Source: an uncultured Pelosinus sp. | GTDB taxonomy: Bacteria > Bacillota > Negativicutes > UMGS1260 | Assembly: GCA_900550105.1 (NCBI GenBank) | Contig: URQW01000128.1 | Location: forward strand, 1 to 6,391 | Length of the DNA stretch: 6,391 nucleotides | Direction of reading: 5' to 3' | Part shown: piece by piece, positions 1-5,870 of the stretch | Position numbering within the stretch: position 1 is the stretch's first letter | Layout: each line of letters starts with the position of its first letter | The notes under the pieces: generated by a model | What the model was told of the DNA's origin: nothing | The model's input: the letters and a program-made list of their open reading frames with translations, nothing else | Databases searched by the model: none | Made by a program: the position numbers and the translations under genes

Positions 1-80
1 CAGTTGATACTTGTTCGAAGGGAACTGTATTTACCATTTCTTTTCCACTAGAGAAATCTTCGGGGATTGTGGCAAAATAA
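1..80 (+). CDS. C-terminal end of a probable sensor histidine kinase (5' partial)
   Basis: Reading from base 3, an open frame runs into the window and stops at TAA 78-80, leaving 25 residues. It contains KGTVFTISFPL, which matches the usual ending of the histidine kinase ATP-binding domain (the G-x-GT-x-FTI-x-LP strand that closes HATPase_c). The other two + frames stop at 49-51 and at bases 5-7 without such a motif. Seen: the open frame and the motif. Inferred: that the upstream gene is a two-component sensor kinase. The fragment is too short to name the kinase or its signal. It is convergent with the TSCPD gene and is followed by a hairpin at 99-148. Confidence 0.68.
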   Translation, partial: VDTCSKGTVFTISFPLEKSSGIVAK

Positions 81-98
81 AATAAGCTTCAAATAATA

Positions 99-148
99 AG
101 AAAAGTGGTATAAATAGCAATTGAAAGCTAAATTTATACCACTTTTCT
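99..148. terminator. Bidirectional terminator-like hairpin between convergent genes
   Basis: Bases 99-115 and 132-148 are perfect 17-bp inverted repeats (core AAGTGGTATAAAT and its complement). A further AGC/GCT inner stem (116-118 with 127-129) encloses the loop AATTGAAA. The arms carry AAAA and TTTT at their bases. Read on the minus strand the hairpin is followed by a T-rich stretch, so it can end the TSCPD transcript; on the plus strand it can end the kinase transcript, although the T tract there is short. The stem is AT-rich, so its strength is uncertain. Confidence 0.7.
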
Positions 149-207
149 GTACTGTTATTCAATTGAAAAACTGTGGGCGCCTTACAAAGATATTTGACGA
201 TTGCTCG

Positions 208-465
208 TTAGTTTGTTTTTGCCATAGCGGCAGCTTCTTCTAACGCAGCTGCTAGCTGATCAGGGCAAGACGTTGTTTTGCTGCCACAGCGAATCCCTTT
301 CAGTCGAGCAATGACTTCGTGGGCGGGAAGCCCTTCAACTAGTTTGGCAATTCCTTGTAAATTACCGTCGCAGCCGCCATGAAAGATAACATTTTTTATG
401 CGATCATCTTGAACGTCAAACGTAATTTGTTTTGTACAAACACCTGTTGGTGAAAATGTGTTCAT
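208..465 (-). CDS. TSCPD domain-containing small protein (TIGR03905-like)
   Basis: This 85-residue protein carries the diagnostic TSCPD sequence at residues 65-69. It has four cysteines in motif-like settings: GVC (Cys10), GGCDGN (Cys32), IRCG (Cys60) and TSCPD (Cys67). The same type of domain occurs as the C-terminal tail of B12-dependent class II ribonucleotide reductases; stand-alone copies of about 80-90 residues form an uncharacterised family widespread in anaerobic Bacillota. The four cysteines suggest metal binding or redox chemistry, but this is inference. The ATG (463-465) is well supported by a minus-strand AAGGGGG seven bases upstream (complement of 473-479). The gene is alone, divergent from the NlpC/P60 gene and convergent with the kinase remnant. 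Its cellular role is unknown. Confidence 0.88.
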   Translation of the reverse strand: MNTFSPTGVCTKQITFDVQDDRIKNVIFHGGCDGNLQGIAKLVEGLPAHEVIARLKGIRCGSKTTSCPDQLAAALEEAAAMAKTN

Positions 466-610
466 AGGAAAACCCCCTTGGTAACCATAAAATATTTTAA
501 CTTTAACTATATTCGAGATTTATATTACTTTTCCTTCTAACTGATAGAAATTATTTTATAGGAAAAAGTGTTTTATTGGCAGCAGGATAAATCGGGAAAA
601 GTGCGAAATG

Positions 611-626
611 AATTCTAATAAGAATT
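611..626. promoter_or_regulatory. Short dyad AATTCT-N4-AGAATT upstream of the NlpC/P60 gene
   Basis: Bases 611-616 and 621-626 are perfect 6-bp inverted repeats around AATA, ending ten bases before the ribosome binding site of the hydrolase gene. It could be an operator or a small hairpin in the leader. It does not match the Fur or PerR box patterns I know. In AT-rich intergenic DNA a repeat of this size can arise by chance, so the call is weak. Confidence 0.25.
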
Positions 627-635
627 GATTTGTGC

Positions 636-642
636 GGAGGGG
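636..642 (+). promoter_or_regulatory. Ribosome binding site GGAGGGG that fixes a GTG start at 648
   Basis: GGAGGGG lies five bases before GTG 648-650. An in-frame TTG at 630 would place this site inside the coding sequence, so the shorter GTG-initiated protein is preferred. That protein also begins with a clean signal peptide. Confidence 0.8.
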
Positions 643-647
643 TATTT

Positions 648-1313
648 GTGGCGTTTTTGGTAAGAACGGTGCTATGCAGTATGATGATAATCGCCTATGC
701 TTCGACAGCTTTTGCTTCTGGTTTGTATTTTATGCAAGGTGATAAAGGCGCGGAGATTTCGCTTTTGCAAACAAAGCTGAAAGAACGAGGGTATTATAGC
801 GGGGCGATTGATGGTTTCTTTAGTTACAAATTTAAGTTGGCCGTCAAAGAGTTTCAACGCCGTCAACATTTACCAGATGATGGCATTGTTGATCAAGAGA
901 CATACCGAGAAATTACAGGGCGAGAACGAAATAGTCGCTCATTTTCCTATCAGACGAAGGGAATTGTGGAAACAGCACAGCGTTATATTGGTACTCCCTA
1001 CGTGTTTGGCGGGACAAGCCCTAAAGGTTTTGATTGCTCGGGATTTACGCAATATGTCTTTAAACAGCAAGGACGACAATTGCCGCGAATGGCTGATCAG
1101 CAGTTTCTAGTAGGAAAAATGATTTCGCGAAACTCTTTGCAAAAAGGTGATCTTGTATTTTTTTCGACCTATGAAAAAGGGGCTTCCCATGAAGGAATTT
1201 ATATGGGAGAAGGACGCTTTATTCATGCTTCGACTAGCAAAGGTGTTATGATTAGCCATCTTGATGAACCCTATTGGAAAACTCGTTATTTGGGAGCTAG
1301 GCGTGTTATATAG
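648..1313 (+). CDS. Secreted NlpC/P60 peptidoglycan endopeptidase with PG_binding_1 domain
   Basis: From GTG 648 the product has 221 residues. Residues 1-23 form a signal peptide (hydrophobic core then STAFA before the probable cut). Residues about 28-88 are a PG_binding_1 domain, recognisable by the LQ-x-L, GYY-x-G-x-IDG-x-F and AV-x-x-FQ pattern, which anchors the enzyme to the wall. Residues about 103-221 are an NlpC/P60 (C40) peptidase domain. The nucleophile is Cys130 in GFDCSGF, the base His181 in SHEGIYMG and the third residue probably His193 in FIHAS. Such enzymes cut within the peptide stems of peptidoglycan, commonly between D-Glu and diaminopimelate, outside the cytoplasmic membrane. 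The domain order and length are ordinary, and all catalytic residues are present. Whether it serves growth, cell separation or spore processes cannot be told from the window. The stop codon lies at the base of a hairpin, and the thioredoxin gene starts about 90 bases downstream. Confidence 0.93.
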   Translation: MAFLVRTVLCSMMIIAYASTAFASGLYFMQGDKGAEISLLQTKLKERGYYSGAIDGFFSYKFKLAVKEFQRRQHLPDDGIVDQETYREITGRERNSRSFSYQTKGIVETAQRYIGTPYVFGGTSPKGFDCSGFTQYVFKQQGRQLPRMADQQFLVGKMISRNSLQKGDLVFFSTYEKGASHEGIYMGEGRFIHASTSKGVMISHLDEPYWKTRYLGARRVI

Positions 1314-1364
1314 GTCTGTCGCATGAAAGAACGTCAGACCGTACATATTAATATACACGGTTTT
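1313..1364 (+). terminator. Two adjacent weak hairpins after the NlpC/P60 gene
   Basis: The first hairpin pairs GGTCTG (1313-1318) with CAGACC (1335-1340), extended by CG/CG across a T-T mismatch. The second pairs CCGT (1339-1342) with ACGG (1357-1360) and, past a two-base internal mismatch, ATATT with AATAT; it is followed by TTTT (1361-1364). The two share bases 1339-1340 and therefore compete at the edge. The short T run makes this a weak or partial terminator, so some readthrough into the thioredoxin gene is possible. Confidence 0.4.
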
Positions 1365-1369
1365 ATAAT
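1340..1369 (+). promoter_or_regulatory. Possible thioredoxin gene promoter (TATAAT at 1364-1369)
   Basis: A perfect TATAAT lies at 1364-1369, about 35 bases before the thioredoxin start. The best -35 element at 18-bp spacing is CGTACA (1340-1345), which matches TTGACA at only three positions. The location fits a sigma-A promoter, but the weak -35 and the AT-rich background keep confidence low. Confidence 0.3.
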
Positions 1370-1404
1370 AAAAATTAAGCGATAGACTCGAGGAGGATGT
1401 TATA

Positions 1405-1728
1405 ATGGCAACAGTAATTCAGGGAACAATTGATAACTTTCAAAGTGAAGTTTTAGAAGAACAGAAACCTGTCGTAGTAGATTTTTGGGCGCCTTGGTGC
1501 GGCTATTGTTCGCGTCTATCTCCCGTACTTGATGATGTAGCGGTGGAAATGAGCCAGGAATGTAAAATAGTTAAGGTCAATGTTGACGAGCAGCGTGAAT
1601 TAGCCGAACGGTATGCCGTAAAAAGTCTGCCAACGATGATCGTCTTTAAACAAGGCGATGCTGGTGAAAAAATTATGGGTTATATGCCAAAAGAAAATCT
1701 GATTGGAAAATTAAAACCCTTGCTGTAA
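1405..1728 (+). CDS. trxA: Thioredoxin with atypical WCGYC active site
   Basis: This is a complete single-domain thioredoxin of 107 residues, the normal length for the family, without a signal peptide, so cytoplasmic. It has the expected DFWAPWC lead-in (Asp26, Trp28), the redox pair Cys32 and Cys35, and the cis-proline Pro76 in SLPTMIVF. The active site reads CGYC where classic thioredoxins have CGPC. The residue between the cysteines tunes redox potential in this fold (CGYC is known from the disulfide isomerase DsbC), so the protein may be less reducing or have different partners; this is inference. A strong AGGAGGA (1391-1397) precedes the ATG by seven bases. It appears to be its own unit or weakly coupled to the upstream hydrolase, and ends at the terminator at 1741-1785. 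No thioredoxin reductase gene is visible nearby. The symbol trxA is by family and not by proven orthology. Confidence 0.92.
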   Translation: MATVIQGTIDNFQSEVLEEQKPVVVDFWAPWCGYCSRLSPVLDDVAVEMSQECKIVKVNVDEQRELAERYAVKSLPTMIVFKQGDAGEKIMGYMPKENLIGKLKPLL

Positions 1729-1740
1729 GCAGTAGTAACG

Positions 1741-1785
1741 AAAAAAGAGTCTATGGCCGAAGTTATGGCTATAGACTCTTTTTTT
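1741..1785 (+). terminator. Strong intrinsic terminator after the thioredoxin gene
   Basis: An 18-bp stem pairs 1741-1758 with 1767-1784, with one G-U wobble, around the loop GAAGTTAT. Its core is GAGTCTATGGCC against GGCTATAGACTC. The stem is flanked by six A residues on the left and seven T residues (1779-1785) on the right, so it could work in both directions. It separates the thioredoxin gene from feoB. Confidence 0.93.
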
Positions 1786-1841
1786 CGGTATAGATAGAGC
1801 GGGCTGTGAATAAAAAGGTAAAAAAGACTTGTGACACTATC

Positions 1842-1848
1842 AGGAGGG
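1842..1848 (+). promoter_or_regulatory. Ribosome binding site AGGAGGG that fixes the feoB start at 1854
   Basis: AGGAGGG stands five bases before ATG 1854-1856. An in-frame GTG at 1806 has no ribosome binding site and would add 16 lysine- and arginine-rich residues not expected ahead of the FeoB P-loop. The ATG is therefore chosen. Confidence 0.85.
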
Positions 1849-1853
1849 TTTCT

Positions 1854-3788
1854 ATGCAGAAGTGTCGTCGTATTTTGCTTGTTGGTCCGCCGAATGTAGG
1901 CAAAAGCTTGATCTTTTATCGTCTCACTGGCGCTTACGCTTTTGTATCCAATTATCCGGGAACAACTGTAGAAATTTCTCATTCCTGGCTTTCTTTAGGC
2001 GACCAAATTTATGAGGTTATTGATACGCCAGGAATGTATTCTTTATATGCACGCACTGAAGAAGAACGCGTCGCACGGGAAACTTTATTTTCTTTCGCTG
2101 ATTCGCTGGTGATTCAAGTATTAGATGGAAAGAATCTTATTCGTATGCTACCACAGACCTATGAACTGATTGATGGCGGTTTTTCTGTTTTGCTTGTAAT
2201 TAATATGATGGACGAAGCGAAAGCTATAGGTATTTCTATAGATGTCGCAGCGCTCAGTCAACAGCTGAAAATTCCTGTGATTTCAGGGTCAGCCTTCCAG
2301 TCAAAAGACATGAAACAGCTAAAACAGGCTTTGCTTGCTTACAAAAAACAAGTTGCTGAGCCGGTTCCTTTCTCACCTATATTGGAACAAGCCTTAAATC
2401 AAATCACCCAATGGCTGCCAGAGAATTTTTTGCCGGCGCGTCGTTTAATCGCCTATTTACTACTACAGCAGGATATAACTGCTTTGTATGTTTATAAAAA
2501 TCTGCCGAAGCGGCAAACCTTGTTGCAGGAAGTGCAGCGTACAAGAGAAGAACTTACGCATTCTTGCAGCAAACCGCCTTCTGTTCTTTTTCTTAAAGAA
2601 AGAGGCGAGCAAGTGGCTGCTGTAACGAAAGACGCAATAACTTATGGAACAGGAGTTTTACGGCGAAGTCTTGCGCCCTTTTTAGCGAAAGTAACTCGCG
2701 AAGAAAAAACCGGACTTTTTTTGGCTTTTATCATACTTTTTGGCGGATTATATGAATTTGTTGGTCGCTTTGGCGCTGGGTGGCTTGTCGATACGTTAGA
2801 TCGTTATTTTTTTCAAGACACGTTACTGCCTTACGCTATGATGCTTTTGACTGATTGGGGCGTAAATGGTTCCTTGCAAACATTACTAGTGGGCGATTTT
2901 GGTGTTTTGTCATTAGGTCTACGTTATGCCGTGGCGATTGTTTTGCCGATTATGGCTACTTTTTTTTTCTTTTTTGCTTTTTTAGAAGATACGGGATATT
3001 TATCGCGACTGGCTCTGTTAACAAATCGTTTTTTTTCTCTTGCCGGTCTGAATGGGCGTTTTGCAATTCCTTTTTTTGTGGGATTTGGCTGCGGGACTCT
3101 CGCCGTCTTATCAACTAGAATTCTTACAACGAAACGGGAACGTCGAATTGCCGCTTTTTTGCTTATGCTGGCGATTCCTTGTTCAGCCCAGCTGGGACTG
3201 ATTATTGCTTTGCTTTCACTTCATAGAGAATTATTTTTGTACTGGTTTTTTTATATGATCCTTCTTTTTGTCGGAGTTGGCAGCTTGCTGAATCTGTGCC
3301 TTCCCGGCAGAAAAGTTCCCTTTTTGCTAGAATTAGCTCCCTTAAGGCTGCCTCATCTGAAAAATATTATATGTAAAACAAGCGAACGGATCAAAGGCTA
3401 TTTTAGTGAAATGCTGCCGTTATTTTTAGCGGTCAGTATTTTGCTAAGTCTATTGGAACTTAGCGGTAAAATGTCAATACTTACAACGTCCATGGCTCCC
3501 ATTGTTACTCTGTTGGGGCTGCCACCGCAAATGGGGCCGATTTTTTTGTTAGGCTTTATTCGCCGCGATTACGGTGCAGCTGGCATTTATGATTTATATG
3601 TGACAAACCATTTAAATGAAGTGCAGTTATTGACTGCTGCCGTAACTTTTACCGTTTTTTTGCCCTGCTTGGCGCAGTTTGCCCTTGCCATTCGGGAGCA
3701 AGGTCTTGTTCTTTCATGCTGTATGGCAGGCTTAATTTTTTTGATTGCATTAGGGTCCGGTTTATTAGTAAAGCTGTTTTTCGCTTAG
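1854..3788 (+). CDS. feoB: Ferrous iron transport protein B (FeoB), divergent gate motifs
   Basis: This 644-residue membrane GTPase imports Fe2+ across the inner membrane. The N-terminal G domain is complete: P-loop GPPNVGKS (11-18), switch threonines in PGTTVE (35-40), DTPG (57-60), NMMD (117-120) and SGSA (144-147). A helical linker follows, then from about residue 286 a polytopic part with roughly eight or nine hydrophobic segments. The first gate cysteine sits in GFGCGTL (Cys413) where the E. coli type has GFGCNVP. The second is in IPCSAQLG (Cys443), and a later loop reads RRDYGAAG (570-577). These features recall the PCSAQ / RRDYGAAG branch of FeoB found in anaerobes, which is shorter than E. 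coli FeoB (773 residues); that assignment is from memory. FeoA is encoded 17 bases downstream, giving a feoB-feoA order. No convincing promoter or Fur box is visible between the upstream terminator and the start. T tracts of nine (2960-2968) and eight (3029-3036) lie within phenylalanine codons. Confidence 0.92.
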   Translation: MQKCRRILLVGPPNVGKSLIFYRLTGAYAFVSNYPGTTVEISHSWLSLGDQIYEVIDTPGMYSLYARTEEERVARETLFSFADSLVIQVLDGKNLIRMLPQTYELIDGGFSVLLVINMMDEAKAIGISIDVAALSQQLKIPVISGSAFQSKDMKQLKQALLAYKKQVAEPVPFSPILEQALNQITQWLPENFLPARRLIAYLLLQQDITALYVYKNLPKRQTLLQEVQRTREELTHSCSKPPSVLFLKERGEQVAAVTKDAITYGTGVLRRSLAPFLAKVTREEKTGLFLAFIILFGGLYEFVGRFGAGWLVDTLDRYFFQDTLLPYAMMLLTDWGVNGSLQTLLVGDFGVLSLGLRYAVAIVLPIMATFFFFFAFLEDTGYLSRLALLTNRFFSLAGLNGRFAIPFFVGFGCGTLAVLSTRILTTKRERRIAAFLLMLAIPCSAQLGLIIALLSLHRELFLYWFFYMILLFVGVGSLLNLCLPGRKVPFLLELAPLRLPHLKNIICKTSERIKGYFSEMLPLFLAVSILLSLLELSGKMSILTTSMAPIVTLLGLPPQMGPIFLLGFIRRDYGAAGIYDLYVTNHLNEVQLLTAAVTFTVFLPCLAQFALAIREQGLVLSCCMAGLIFLIALGSGLLVKLFFA

Positions 3789-3791
3789 ACT

Positions 3792-3800
3792 AAGGAGGGG
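3792..3800 (+). promoter_or_regulatory. Ribosome binding site AAGGAGGGG for feoA, selecting ATG 3806
   Basis: This near-perfect site lies five bases before ATG 3806-3808. The in-frame TTG at 3803 would be only two bases away, which is too close, so the ATG is preferred. Confidence 0.8.
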
Positions 3801-3805
3801 GTTTG

Positions 3806-4036
3806 ATGGTCAAATCTCTCTTGGAATGTAAGATAGGAGAGAAAATGAGGATTTGTCGCATTGATGGTCCGGAGTCAGTATTTAGGGAGTTCTTTTTATT
3901 GGGTTTGCGGGAAGGCTCTTTGCTTGAGGTATTGCAGATAAAGCCCATGTTTGTTCTTAAAACTGCTTATACGGAAATTGCTGTGGAACAAAGATTAGCC
4001 GCTTTATTATGGGGAGAAGTTTGCCGCAAGAACTGA
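3806..4036 (+). CDS. feoA: FeoA domain protein, partner of FeoB
   Basis: The 76-residue product is a single FeoA (SH3-like) domain, the usual size for stand-alone FeoA, and is cytoplasmic. Seen: the family pattern of an opening KIGEKMRICRI strand (residues 9-19), the LGLREGS turn (32-38), and a final TEIAVEQRLAALLWGEV segment (56-72) like the usual A-x-x-I-x-V ending. FeoA is thought to bind FeoB and support its GTPase or complex assembly. The gene follows feoB by 17 bases and is almost certainly cotranscribed. No FeoC-type gene is present; the next gene is the Lgt-like enzyme 84 bases later. The T-rich DNA after the stop codon (4037-4060) lacks a good stem. Confidence 0.9.
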   Translation: MVKSLLECKIGEKMRICRIDGPESVFREFFLLGLREGSLLEVLQIKPMFVLKTAYTEIAVEQRLAALLWGEVCRKN

Positions 4037-4120
4037 TTTTTTTCCTGGAGTTTTTCTCTTTTTGGCGGTAAAATAAGAACATACTGGATTTCGTTTCTTA
4101 ATTTTGGGGGCAAAAAACTT

Positions 4121-4963
4121 ATGATCAATTCTGCAGTTCTTTCACTAGGAGCCATAGGGATTCAGCCATATGGTTCAGTTGTTGTACTGGCTATTATTGC
4201 GAGTGCTCTGTTTGCTTTATGGCAAGGCAAACGACAAAAGTTACCGCTAGGACCGATTGCGGAACTTTTCATTTTTTCGCTGCCTTGTGGCATTTTAGGC
4301 GGACGTGCCTATTATGTACTCATTAATTGGCCTTATTATTCGAATCACTTACAAGAAATTTTTTTGCTTAACCGTGGCGGTTTTGCCGCCCATGGCGCTT
4401 TAATGGCAGTTTTTTGCTTTGGTCTTATATATATAAGATCAAAGAAACTCGCCTTTGGCCAATTCGCTGATTTTTTTGCTATGGTCATGGCTTTAGGTGA
4501 AGCGATTGGACAATGGGCTAATATCATGAACCAGGAGGCAATTGGTTATCCCACACAGCTCTCCTGGGGAATTTACGTCGACTACGCTATGCGTCCAGTT
4601 GGCTATGAGGATTTTGACTTTTTTCATCCGATTTTTGCTTACCAATCGTTACTTTCTTTCGTGCTGCTCTTCGTGCTCTTGCTTATCCAAACACTGGATA
4701 GACAACAAAAACTATGGGGAACTGGGCGGCTCTTTTGTTTTTATCTGTTTAGTGAATCAGCTGGTCGATTTGTTATGGAAGGCATGCGGCTTGATAGTGA
4801 AGTACTTTATGGGTATAACATTGCACAAGTGGGCAGTGTTTGTTTTATGGTGCTTGCTCTGCTTCTTTTTACCGCTACATTCTTAAAAAGATCTAACTTA
4901 GCTGCAAGGATTGGTAAAAACGCTGGACAGAATACTACTAAGACAACGATAAAGGTGGAGTGA
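4121..4963 (+). CDS. lgt: Prolipoprotein diacylglyceryl transferase family protein (Lgt-like), altered active site
   Basis: This is a 280-residue polytopic inner-membrane protein of the Lgt family, which moves diacylglyceryl from phosphatidylglycerol to the lipobox cysteine of prelipoproteins. Seen: N-terminal LGAIGIQPYG with Tyr17 (E. coli Tyr26), LGGRAYY (59-65), GGFAAHG with His91 (His103), IGQWANIMNQEAIG (129-142), FFHP (167-170) and AGRFVMEGMR with Arg216 and Glu220 (Arg239, Glu243). Two conserved positions differ: Gln131 aligns with Arg143, and Glu212 with Tyr235. HGA also replaces HGG, and AYQ replaces the usual LYE. Asn134, Glu139 and Gly142 are kept. So the protein is either a divergent active Lgt or a paralogue, with the housekeeping lgt perhaps elsewhere. 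ATG 4121 has GGGGG ten bases upstream, a modest site. It probably belongs to the feo unit and ends eight bases before the next chosen start. Confidence 0.85.
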   Translation: MINSAVLSLGAIGIQPYGSVVVLAIIASALFALWQGKRQKLPLGPIAELFIFSLPCGILGGRAYYVLINWPYYSNHLQEIFLLNRGGFAAHGALMAVFCFGLIYIRSKKLAFGQFADFFAMVMALGEAIGQWANIMNQEAIGYPTQLSWGIYVDYAMRPVGYEDFDFFHPIFAYQSLLSFVLLFVLLLIQTLDRQQKLWGTGRLFCFYLFSESAGRFVMEGMRLDSEVLYGYNIAQVGSVCFMVLALLLFTATFLKRSNLAARIGKNAGQNTTKTTIKVE

Positions 4964-4971
4964 AGGTCTTG

Positions 4972-5784
4972 ATGTCAAAACGGCGGATGACAATATTAGG
5001 CATGGTTTTTGTGTGTATGTTATTATTTATTGCAATGACCTTTAGCGGTACAAATGCTGTAGTAGCGCAGATACCAGAGGTAGAGTCAGCAGCGGAAGTT
5101 CCTGTGCTAAACTATCATAAAGTGGATGACATGCCAATTGCTTTATCAGTGGCGCCACAAGACTTTGAGGAACAAATTGCCTATTTGGCGCAGCATGGTT
5201 TTCATTCCATTACCCCAAAGCAGCTTTATCGGGCATTGAAAAAAGGCGAAGCTCTACCGGAAAATCCCGTTTTAATTACTTTTGATGATGGCTATCTTGA
5301 TAATTATGAAAATGCCTATCCGATACTAAAAAAATACGGTTTTACAGCCACTTTTTTTGTAATAACTGATTTTATTGGCAAGGATCCTCGCTTTATGAAT
5401 TGGGATCAGATTCGGCAGATGCAGCAAGATGGTTTTATAATTGGTTCTCATACAGTGAATCATGTGCCACTGACCGATTTGCCGCCAGAGGGGGTCATGG
5501 CTGAATTGACGCAGTCGCGTGATAAAATTTATGCCGAAACCGGCCAAATGCCTCGTTATTTGGCTTATCCGACTGGCGCCTACAATGATACGGTTCGCAA
5601 GCTTGTTCATCAAGCTGGATATAAAGGCGCTTTTACGGTAAGGTATGGTGAGGTCGATTGCGACAGTAATATTTGCTCTTTAGAGCGAATTCCAATTTTT
5701 CGTAGTCAACATACTTTCCGGTCTTTTTATATGCGAGTCAATGGCGCCCCTATTTTAAAACGATTAGGAATCATTCGAAACTAG
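4972..5784 (+). CDS. Membrane-targeted polysaccharide deacetylase (CE4 / NodB domain)
   Basis: From ATG 4972 the product has 270 residues. Residues about 6-25 form one hydrophobic segment, either a signal peptide (possible cut after TNA or VVA) or an anchor, so the enzyme works outside the cytoplasmic membrane. The NodB domain shows VPVLNYHKV (about 43-51), TFDDG with Asp105 and Asp106, SHTVNH with metal ligands His160 and His164, and YPTGAYN (199-205) in place of RPPYG. This combination resembles the PgaB/IcaB-like branch that removes N-acetyl groups from poly-N-acetylglucosamine or peptidoglycan sugars; the exact substrate is not decidable. A GTG at 4960 overlaps the lgt stop as GTGA, and a TTG lies at 4969. 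The ATG is preferred because AAGG (4963-4966) is five bases away, but TTG with GGTGGAG upstream remains possible. Overlap or near-contact with lgt implies translational coupling. A strong terminator follows. Confidence 0.9.
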   Translation: MSKRRMTILGMVFVCMLLFIAMTFSGTNAVVAQIPEVESAAEVPVLNYHKVDDMPIALSVAPQDFEEQIAYLAQHGFHSITPKQLYRALKKGEALPENPVLITFDDGYLDNYENAYPILKKYGFTATFFVITDFIGKDPRFMNWDQIRQMQQDGFIIGSHTVNHVPLTDLPPEGVMAELTQSRDKIYAETGQMPRYLAYPTGAYNDTVRKLVHQAGYKGAFTVRYGEVDCDSNICSLERIPIFRSQHTFRSFYMRVNGAPILKRLGIIRN

Positions 5785-5812
5785 GCCTTTTTTCCTGAAT
5801 TGTGATTTTTGT

Positions 5813-5851
5813 AAAAACTTTCAAGGCGACTTGAAGGTTTTTTTTTTTTTT
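5813..5851 (+). terminator. Strong intrinsic terminator after the deacetylase gene
   Basis: A 13-bp stem pairs 5813-5825 with 5830-5842, with one U-G wobble, around the tetraloop GCGA (a GNRA type). A run of 14 T residues (5838-5851) follows, of which five pair with the left A tract. It closes the feoB to deacetylase unit and isolates the mraZ promoter region. Confidence 0.93.
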
Positions 5852-5870
5852 GCACGAAATTACTTTATTG

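Noticed and set aside
158..167. Palindrome TTCAATTGAA, with CAATTGAAA also present at 118-126
   Set aside because: Short, AT-rich and downstream of both converging genes; likely chance, with no role I can support.
576..604. TTGGCA at 576-581 as a sigma-A -35 for the NlpC/P60 gene
   Set aside because: No acceptable -10 occurs 16-18 bases downstream.
582..613. A sigma-H-like promoter (AGGATAA at 584-590 and GAAT at 610-613) before the NlpC/P60 gene
   Set aside because: The -35 half fits well, but the spacing to GAAT is about four bases longer than the known 11-12, and the correctly spaced GCGAAAT is a poor -10. Too weak to list.
1829..1842. TTGTGACACTATCA as an FNR/CRP-type site before feoB
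   Set aside because: Only the first half agrees with TTGAT-N4-ATCAA; the second half does not line up, and the sequence runs into the ribosome binding site.
4018..4060. Terminator after feoA (T-rich stretch following the stop codon)
   Set aside because: The only stem is AGTT/AACT with at most one extra wobble pair, and it sits inside the feoA coding end. The T runs alone do not make a terminator.
4062..4090. Own promoter for the lgt-like gene (TTGGCG at 4062-4067)
   Set aside because: No -10 at suitable spacing; TAAAAT at 4069 is too close to it and has no matching -35 of its own.
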